In this document: positions 58,636-64,000 of the stretch, piece by piece
How the letters are laid out: each line of letters begins with the position of its first letter
Position numbering within the stretch: position 1 is the first letter of the stretch
Assembly: GCA_000440235.1 (NCBI GenBank)
Contig: ALKQ01000001.1
Location: 1 to 64,000 of the forward strand
Length of the DNA stretch: 64,000 bases
Direction: 5' to 3'
From: Streptococcus suis 10581
GTDB lineage: Bacteria > Bacillota > Bacilli > Lactobacillales > Streptococcaceae
The notes under the pieces: generated by a model
Seen by the model: only the letters and a program-made list of their open reading frames with translations
Told to the model about the DNA's origin: nothing
Database searches by the model: none
Program-made: the position numbers and the translations under genes

Positions 58636-59409
58636 ATGCTGCTAGAAGAATTTGAAAACACCTCTGCAGTTATTGAACCAACGGACAAGGCTATCCGTGG
58701 TGGCGGTGAGGTATGTGACACCATGATTTTCTCCTTCAATGGGGAAATCGTGGACCGAGTAAGTCAGTTACCTGAGAGCAGAGAAGGTGGCTACTTAGAA
58801 AGCATTAATGGTCGCCATCCTTGGTATATCTTGGAAAGAGATGGGTTGCGAGTTGCGGTCATGTTGGCTGTTATCGGTGCTCCCATGGCGGTTGGTCACT
58901 TGGAGGAACTGAAAGCCTGTGGGTTTGAGAACTTTATCGTTCTTGGTTCCTGCGGTGTTTTGGATAAGTCGCTTGCTGCGGATAAGATTATCCTTCCTAG
59001 CTCTGCTCTTCGGGATGAGGGGACTAGCTACCACTACGCTCCTGCCAGCGAGGAAATCAGCTATGACCCTGCTTTGCTATTGACCATGGAAAAAGCCTTG
59101 GACCAAGCGGGAATCGAGCACGTGCGGGCTAAGACCTGGACCACGGACGCTTTCTTTCGGGAAACGGCTGCCAAGGTCAAGCGTCGCCTAGCCGCTGGTG
59201 CTATGGTCGTCGATATGGAGGCTTCTGCTATCATGGCTTGGGCCAATTATCGTCAGGCCGAGGTCTATCAGTTTTTCCACACGGCAGACTATGTGGACCA
59301 CCACAAGAATGAATGGGATGCCCGTCGGGAAGAACGGACGGCTGACAGTATGGCCTTCTTTGAAGTGGCCATGGCCATTGCAAGAAAATTAGAAAGTAGA
59401 TCATGTTAA
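58636..59409 (+). CDS. Nucleoside phosphorylase family protein
   Basis: A 257-residue protein of the purine/uridine phosphorylase fold. VMLAVIGAPMAVGHLEELKACG and FIVLGSCGVLDKSLAADKIIL hold the phosphate- and base-binding strands, and MVVDMEASAIMAWANYR contains the ribose-binding Glu of VxMEAxA. The standard family GTGxG and SSG motifs are altered. The substrate may be uridine or a purine nucleoside. Ribosome site AAAGGAG. It overlaps the following small gene. Confidence 0.85.
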   Translation: MLLEEFENTSAVIEPTDKAIRGGGEVCDTMIFSFNGEIVDRVSQLPESREGGYLESINGRHPWYILERDGLRVAVMLAVIGAPMAVGHLEELKACGFENFIVLGSCGVLDKSLAADKIILPSSALRDEGTSYHYAPASEEISYDPALLLTMEKALDQAGIEHVRAKTWTTDAFFRETAAKVKRRLAAGAMVVDMEASAIMAWANYRQAEVYQFFHTADYVDHHKNEWDARREERTADSMAFFEVAMAIARKLESRSC

Positions 59410-59588
59410 AAAAATTAGTAAGACAAAACTGGCCTTATGTGTTGACCGCCATTGCTGGGACAATCATGTTTATCCTTAAATTCTCCCAAGGAAGCTGGCA
59501 GGTAGGGATGATTTGGTTGGCCGCGACAGCTTATTGGCTAGTAAAATTGTATCAAAAGTATCAAGTCCTAAAGAATACTCAGAAGTAA
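59403..59588 (+). CDS. Small membrane protein, unknown
   Basis: A 61-residue protein with two hydrophobic stretches (about 10-25, WPYVLTAIAGTIMFIL, and 31-47, WQVGMIWLAATAYWLVK) and basic ends. It overlaps the phosphorylase gene by seven bases and is ten bases from cysS, so it is cotranscribed. I do not recognise a family. Confidence 0.7.
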   Translation: MLKKLVRQNWPYVLTAIAGTIMFILKFSQGSWQVGMIWLAATAYWLVKLYQKYQVLKNTQK

Positions 59589-59598
59589 TGGAGAAACT

Positions 59599-60942
59599 AT
59601 GATTAAAATTTACGATACCATGACTCGCAGTCTGCGTGACTTTGTGCCCTTGGAAGAGGGTAAGGTCAAGATGTATGTTTGCGGTCCGACGGTTTACAAC
59701 TATATCCATATCGGTAATGCCCGTAGTGTCGTGGCTTTTGATACCATCCGCCGCTATTTTGAATACCGTGGCTATGATGTGACCTACATTTCCAACTTTA
59801 CGGATGTGGATGACAAGATTATCAAGGCTGCCAATGAAGCTGGCATGACAACTAAGGAACTGTCTGATAAATTTATCGCAGCCTTCAAGGAAGATGTGGC
59901 AAAACTGGGTGTCAAACCCGCTACCAAAAATCCTCGTGTGATCGATTACATGGATGAAATCATTGATTTTGTGCAGGTCTTGATTGACAAGGGTTACGCC
60001 TATGAAGCTTCTGGAGATGTCTATTTCCGTGTGGAAAAGGCGGAGAATTATGCTCGTTTGGCCAACAAAACCCTATCTGACTTAGAAGCTGGGGCTTCTG
60101 GTCGGGTTGAGGGAGAAGGTCAACTCAAAGAACATCCTTTCGACTTTGCCCTGTGGAAAACTGCCAAGCCAGGTGAAGTATCTTGGGAAAGCCCTTGGGG
60201 AGCAGGTCGTCCAGGTTGGCATATCGAGTGTTCGGTTATGGCGACAGAGATTTTGGGAGCTACCATTGATATTCACGGTGGTGGTGCGGACTTGGAATTC
60301 CCCCACCATACCAATGAAATCGCCCAGTCTGAGTGCAAAACAGGCCAAACCTTTGCGAATTACTGGATGCACAATGCCATGCTCAATATCAACGATGAGA
60401 AGATGTCCAAGTCCTTGGGCAATTTCCTGACAGCACATGACATGTTGGAACAAATTGACGGTCAGGTCTTGCGCTTCTTCCTATCGACCCAGCACTACCG
60501 CCGTCCACTCAACTACACTGAGAAGGCTATTTCAGATGCGGAAATCAATCTCAAATATCTGAAAAACACTTATACACAACCTGTGCAAAACTCTGTGGAT
60601 AAGTCGGGTCTTGAATTGCATTTGGCAGCCTTTGAAGCGGCAATGGATGATGATTTCAATGCGGCAAATGGCATTACGGCTATCTTTGAATTTGCCAAGT
60701 GGATCAACTCAGGCAACTACGATGAAACTGTAAAAGAAGCTTTTGGAAACATGCTGGAAGTGTTCGGTATTGTCTTTGAAGAAGAAGTCTTGGACAGTGA
60801 GATTGAAGCCTTGATAGCAGAACGTCAAGCAGCGCGTGCCAATCGGGACTTTGCGACGGCTGACCGTATTCGTGATGAATTGGCAGCCCAGGGGATCAAG
60901 CTCTTGGATACCAAGGATGGTGTGAGGTGGACACGTGACTAA
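59599..60942 (+). CDS. cysS: Cysteinyl-tRNA synthetase
   Basis: Class I synthetase charging tRNA-Cys. The 447-residue protein has the zinc ligand Cys28 in YVCGPTVYNYIHIGNARS, with HIGN at 37-40 as the HIGH motif, GWHIECSVM, HHTNEIAQSEC and KMSKSLGN near 268. The C-terminal domain ends RWTRD. It is preceded by GGAG and overlaps mrnC. A cysE-cysS pairing with an accessory set between them is the streptococcal pattern. Confidence 0.97.
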   Translation: MIKIYDTMTRSLRDFVPLEEGKVKMYVCGPTVYNYIHIGNARSVVAFDTIRRYFEYRGYDVTYISNFTDVDDKIIKAANEAGMTTKELSDKFIAAFKEDVAKLGVKPATKNPRVIDYMDEIIDFVQVLIDKGYAYEASGDVYFRVEKAENYARLANKTLSDLEAGASGRVEGEGQLKEHPFDFALWKTAKPGEVSWESPWGAGRPGWHIECSVMATEILGATIDIHGGGADLEFPHHTNEIAQSECKTGQTFANYWMHNAMLNINDEKMSKSLGNFLTAHDMLEQIDGQVLRFFLSTQHYRRPLNYTEKAISDAEINLKYLKNTYTQPVQNSVDKSGLELHLAAFEAAMDDDFNAANGITAIFEFAKWINSGNYDETVKEAFGNMLEVFGIVFEEEVLDSEIEALIAERQAARANRDFATADRIRDELAAQGIKLLDTKDGVRWTRD

Positions 60943-61333
60943 GGCAGTAGATGTCAATCTCATCAATGGCATCGCCCTGGCATTTGAAGGGGATGCTGTC
61001 TATTCCATGTATATCAGACGGCACTTGATTTTCAAGGGGCTGACCAAACCCAACAAACTGCACGGAGAGGCCAACAAATATGTCTCGGCCAAGGCTCAGG
61101 CAAGTCTGATCTCTGCCCTCTTAGAAGCTCAGCTATTGACCGAAAAAGAGGAAGAAATCTACAAGCGAGGCCGCAATGCCAATAGCCACACCAAGGCCAA
61201 GAATGCAGATGTAGTGACCTACCGGATGTCCACGGGCTTTGAGGCGGTTTTGGGCTATCTGCACATGACAGAGCAGACGGAGCGCCTGGATGAACTGGTG
61301 GGCTGGTGTATTGATTTTGTAGAAAATAATTAA
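60935..61333 (+). CDS. mrnC: Mini-ribonuclease 3
   Basis: Small RNase III-like nuclease lacking the double-strand-binding domain, used for 23S rRNA maturation. The 132-residue protein has the signature NGIALAFEGDAVYSMYIRRHL with the catalytic acidic residues, and KAQASLISALLEAQLLTEKEEEIYKRGRNAN. It uses a GTG start overlapping cysS by eight bases, which fits translational coupling. A terminator follows. Confidence 0.93.
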   Translation: MTKAVDVNLINGIALAFEGDAVYSMYIRRHLIFKGLTKPNKLHGEANKYVSAKAQASLISALLEAQLLTEKEEEIYKRGRNANSHTKAKNADVVTYRMSTGFEAVLGYLHMTEQTERLDELVGWCIDFVENN

Positions 61334-61343
61334 CTAAGACAAT

Positions 61344-61367
61344 GAGGAGGGAAACTTCCTCTTTTTT
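61344..61367 (+). terminator. Terminator of the pnp-cysS-mrnC cluster
   Basis: GAGGAGG pairs with CTTCCTC around GAAA, followed by TTTTTT. Confidence 0.85.
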
Positions 61368-61424
61368 GTTTTCTCTAAACTAAAGTTCTTTTTATCTGAT
61401 TTAAAGAAGGGGGACCATGAGGGC

Positions 61425-61453
61425 TTGAAGGTCATATTTTTCCTCTGTACAAT
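61425..61453 (+). promoter_or_regulatory. Possible promoter of the surface glycosidase gene
   Basis: TTGAAG (61425-61430), 17-base spacer, TACAAT (61448-61453). A second TATAAT at 61518-61523 lacks a clear -35. The leader has no unambiguous regulator box. Confidence 0.5.
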
Positions 61454-61579
61454 GGAATTAATAAAACCTGATAAACTTTGTGTGATAGCTGTTCTATCAA
61501 AGGTAGCATGTGCCAACTATAATCTGGAAAGGAGGAAATTGAGAACAGCTGTTGCACTACAATTGTGTAGGAGGAAAGT

Positions 61580-64000
61580 ATGACAAAATGTAATTTCGAC
61601 AAACGTGAGCGATTCGGTATTCGAAAATTTACAATAGGTGCCTGTTCTGTTTTGATTGGTGCGACCTTATTTGGAACACAGGTTTCTGCGGAACAGCTAG
61701 AAAATGTGGACAGCTTGTCAGAGCCAGCTGTTGAGCTATCTTCGGTAGAAATCGAACATGTGGGAAAGACCGAAGTTGAGGAAGAAATATCACCAATTTT
61801 AGCAGATGAGAAAGTGGTGGCCGAAGAGTTGAATGGAGAAGTATCTATATCAGATAGTAGCGAAGAAAAACTGCCTTTAGCACCGTCTGATAATCCAGAA
61901 AATAAACTAGAGGACACAGAGGAAGCGGAAGATAAAGAGGTGGATTCTTCAGATTCTGGTCAGTTGCTTTCTGATTTTCCTCAGGTAGAGGATCAAGGAA
62001 TTCGTCCGAAAGAGATTAAGTTTGATAACTGGGATCAGGTGCTTGCCTGGGAGCCGGGTGCTCGTCCAGATGATGATTTGAACCGCGCATCTGTAGAGTT
62101 GGTTGAGCGCTTTAGAGGGCATGTCGTCAATGAGAGAGCCAATGAGAAAGCAAAGGTAGAAGCTCTTTCAAATACCAACTCTAAGGCGAAAGACCATGCC
62201 TCTGTTGGGGGAGAAGAGTTTAAAGCCTATGCCTTTGATTACTGGCAGTATATTGATTCAATGGTATTTTGGGAAGGCTTGATTCCTAGCCCAGACGTTA
62301 TTGATGCTGGACACCGCAATGGTGTGCCCGTTTTGGGAACAATTTTCTATAATTGGTCCAGTAGTATTGAAGACCAAGAGAAGTTTGTGGCTTCTATGAG
62401 ACAGAATCCTGATGGAAGTTTTCCTGTTGCTCGTAAGTTGGTAGATATGGCTAAATACTATGGTTTCGATGGTTATTTCATAAATCAAGAGACTACAGGA
62501 AGCTTGGTTGAACCTATGGGGGAAACCATGAGAAACTTCATGCTCTATACCAAGGAATATGCAGAATCGATTGGTTATCCGATTACGTATTCTTGGTATG
62601 ATGCCATGACCTACGAATATGGTCGCTATCACGAAGATGGTTTGGGTGAGTACAACTATCCGTTTATGGAAAAGGAAGGAGACAAGGTCCCTGCGGATCG
62701 TTTCTTTGCGAATTTTAACTGGACACGGGCCAAAAATAACTATTCAATCGAAGTGGCGAAACGAATCGGTCGAGATCCATTTGATATTTTTGCTGGATTT
62801 GAATTGCAACGGGGAGGCTCTTACAAAACGCAAATTAATTGGGATGCTCTGTTTGATGAAAATGGGAAATTGAGATTATCACTCGGTCTGTTTGCGCCAG
62901 ATACCATTACAAGTTTGGGTGCGACGGGTGAGGATTATCATGAGAATGAGAATATCTTCTTTACAGGCTATCAAGGAGATCCAACCAAACAGAAACCTTC
63001 GGATAAAAATTGGTATGGCTTGGCCAATCTCATTGCGGATAAGACGGCTATTACAAGCAGTAATTTTAATAGTTCCTTTAATACAGGGCACGGGAAAAAA
63101 TGGTTTGTAGATGGCAAGGTTGCCAAAGATGGGGAATGGAATTATCGCTCTGTGTCTGGTATTTTACCAACCTGGCGGTGGTGGATTGAAGCAAGTGGTA
63201 AAAAGCTTGCTGCGGCTTATGATTTTGACGATGCCTATAATGGGGGCAACTCTCTTCGTTTTACAGGCGATTTGGAAAAAAATGGCAAGCAGGAAGTTAA
63301 GTTGTATTCCACCAAGATTCCTCTATCAGAAACAAGTCGTTTAAGGGTTGCGCACAAAGGAGGACAAGGTGCAAATATCTCCCTAGCTCTAGCGCTTGAA
63401 CCAGATTATCAATTTGCGAATAAAGAAGCCTGGCGCTTGCTTAAACTATCAGGAGATTGGCAAGATCAGACCTTTGATTTATCTAGTCTGGCAGGAAAGA
63501 CAGTGTACGGTATCCAAGTGGTTGTTGAAAATGAAGCAGCGCTGTCGGATTTTGATTTTCGTTTAGGGCAGTTGGCGATTTATGACCAAGAAACTTCACC
63601 TACTGCACCGAAAGATGGCCAAGTCCTTGCTAAGCGATTGAAGAATGCCCAAGATGCTGAAGCTGTGATTAGCTTTACAGGGACAGATGATACAGACTTT
63701 TATGAAGTATATGCGCAGGTCGACGGACAGTGGAAATTGCTGACAGGTTCTTCTAATACAAGGATTTACCTCCCTCAGCTAGTTCGTTCTGCTCAGGCAG
63801 AAGGTCGAACCCAAGCTTTGAAAGTTCATGCCGTTGGGAAAAATGGTTTGCGTTCGGAAGCAGGGGAGTTTATCTTTGATTGGGAAATGACGGTGAAAGA
63901 TACTAGCCTTCCTAAACCATTGGCAGAAAACATTGTTCTCGGAGCAGAAGTCATTGGTTCAAGTTTTGCTAAAAAAGAAGGTGGAGAAGGCATTGAGGGC
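61580..64000 (+). CDS. Endo-beta-N-acetylglucosaminidase, GH85, YSIRK signal (partial at right edge)
   Basis: A secreted glycosidase cut by the window end after 807 residues with no stop. It begins with a YSIRK-type signal peptide (RFGIRKFTIGACSVLIGATLFG, in parts; the usual Y/F-SIRK is FGIRK), followed by an acidic linker (about 40-130). A GH85 domain from about 145 includes KAYAFDYWQYIDSMVFWEG, GVPVLGTIFYNW, and FDGYFINQETTGS with catalytic Asn302 and Glu304. A beta-sandwich and Fn3-like part follow from about 520. Enzymes of this family cut the chitobiose core of N-glycans; homologues occur in S. pneumoniae (EndoD). Its anchor lies beyond the window. Ribosome site GGAGG. Confidence 0.85.
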   Translation, partial: MTKCNFDKRERFGIRKFTIGACSVLIGATLFGTQVSAEQLENVDSLSEPAVELSSVEIEHVGKTEVEEEISPILADEKVVAEELNGEVSISDSSEEKLPLAPSDNPENKLEDTEEAEDKEVDSSDSGQLLSDFPQVEDQGIRPKEIKFDNWDQVLAWEPGARPDDDLNRASVELVERFRGHVVNERANEKAKVEALSNTNSKAKDHASVGGEEFKAYAFDYWQYIDSMVFWEGLIPSPDVIDAGHRNGVPVLGTIFYNWSSSIEDQEKFVASMRQNPDGSFPVARKLVDMAKYYGFDGYFINQETTGSLVEPMGETMRNFMLYTKEYAESIGYPITYSWYDAMTYEYGRYHEDGLGEYNYPFMEKEGDKVPADRFFANFNWTRAKNNYSIEVAKRIGRDPFDIFAGFELQRGGSYKTQINWDALFDENGKLRLSLGLFAPDTITSLGATGEDYHENENIFFTGYQGDPTKQKPSDKNWYGLANLIADKTAITSSNFNSSFNTGHGKKWFVDGKVAKDGEWNYRSVSGILPTWRWWIEASGKKLAAAYDFDDAYNGGNSLRFTGDLEKNGKQEVKLYSTKIPLSETSRLRVAHKGGQGANISLALALEPDYQFANKEAWRLLKLSGDWQDQTFDLSSLAGKTVYGIQVVVENEAALSDFDFRLGQLAIYDQETSPTAPKDGQVLAKRLKNAQDAEAVISFTGTDDTDFYEVYAQVDGQWKLLTGSSNTRIYLPQLVRSAQAEGRTQALKVHAVGKNGLRSEAGEFIFDWEMTVKDTSLPKPLAENIVLGAEVIGSSFAKKEGGEGIEG

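Overview
The window looks like a stretch of a low-GC Firmicute chromosome, most likely Streptococcus suis. This rests on streptococcal gene content and order (rpsB-tsf, ctsR-clpC, uppS-cdsA-eep-proS, pnp-cysE-cysS), a fused glutathione synthetase gshAB, a large LPKTG-anchored nuclease matching the S. suis surface DNase SsnA, and a YSIRK-type surface glycosidase at the right edge. No rRNA, tRNA, CRISPR array, prophage or transposase is visible. Most genes are core housekeeping; the accessory flavour comes from sugar and dihydroxyacetone uptake cassettes, an Rgg-linked ABC exporter and several families of short palindromic repeats.

Layout. 1-2.4 kb: ribosomal protein S2 and EF-Ts, each with a structured leader. 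2.5-3.6 kb: a small reverse operon with a thioredoxin-like protein. 3.8-6.8 kb: CtsR-controlled ctsR-clpC. 6.9-9.3 kb: an NMN adenylyltransferase, then convergent dusB-hslO. 9.4-15.3 kb (reverse): the surface nuclease and gshAB. 15.6-22.6 kb: purA, yajC, uppS-cdsA-eep, then a run of structured direct repeats before proS. 22.7-26.3 kb: divergent dihydroxyacetone kinase genes dhaKLM and the regulators dhaS-dhaQ, with a recognisable DhaS operator between them. 26.4-33.5 kb: polC, a nitroreductase with a palindromic operator, pepS and a GlsB-like protein. 33.6-39.4 kb: the leucine operon leuABCD plus a YrdC-like gene, behind a CodY box, a leader peptide with three consecutive leucine codons and an attenuator. 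39.5-44 kb: Rgg regulator, small membrane protein and an ABC transporter with an apparently duplicated permease. 44-49.3 kb: def, an MFS transporter, a GNAT gene with no room for a leader, a pseudouridine synthase and a uracil permease behind a PyrR-type attenuator. 49.4-54.6 kb: rpsO and a lactose/cellobiose-type PTS operon led by a PRD regulator and ending in a probable TIM-barrel protein of unknown function. 54.7-61.3 kb: pnp-cysE-GNAT-phosphorylase-cysS-mrnC. 61.6 kb to the end: a GH85 endo-beta-N-acetylglucosaminidase cut by the window edge.

Regulation is unusually legible here: a CtsR operator, a DhaS operator, a CodY box with leucine attenuation, a PyrR-type leader, and long hairpins before pnp and rpsO. 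The least explained material is intergenic: a modular palindromic repeat present in three clear copies and one decayed copy, and a second family of 87-base direct repeats with conserved RNA folding upstream of proS. All calls were made by reading the sequence; no database search was possible.
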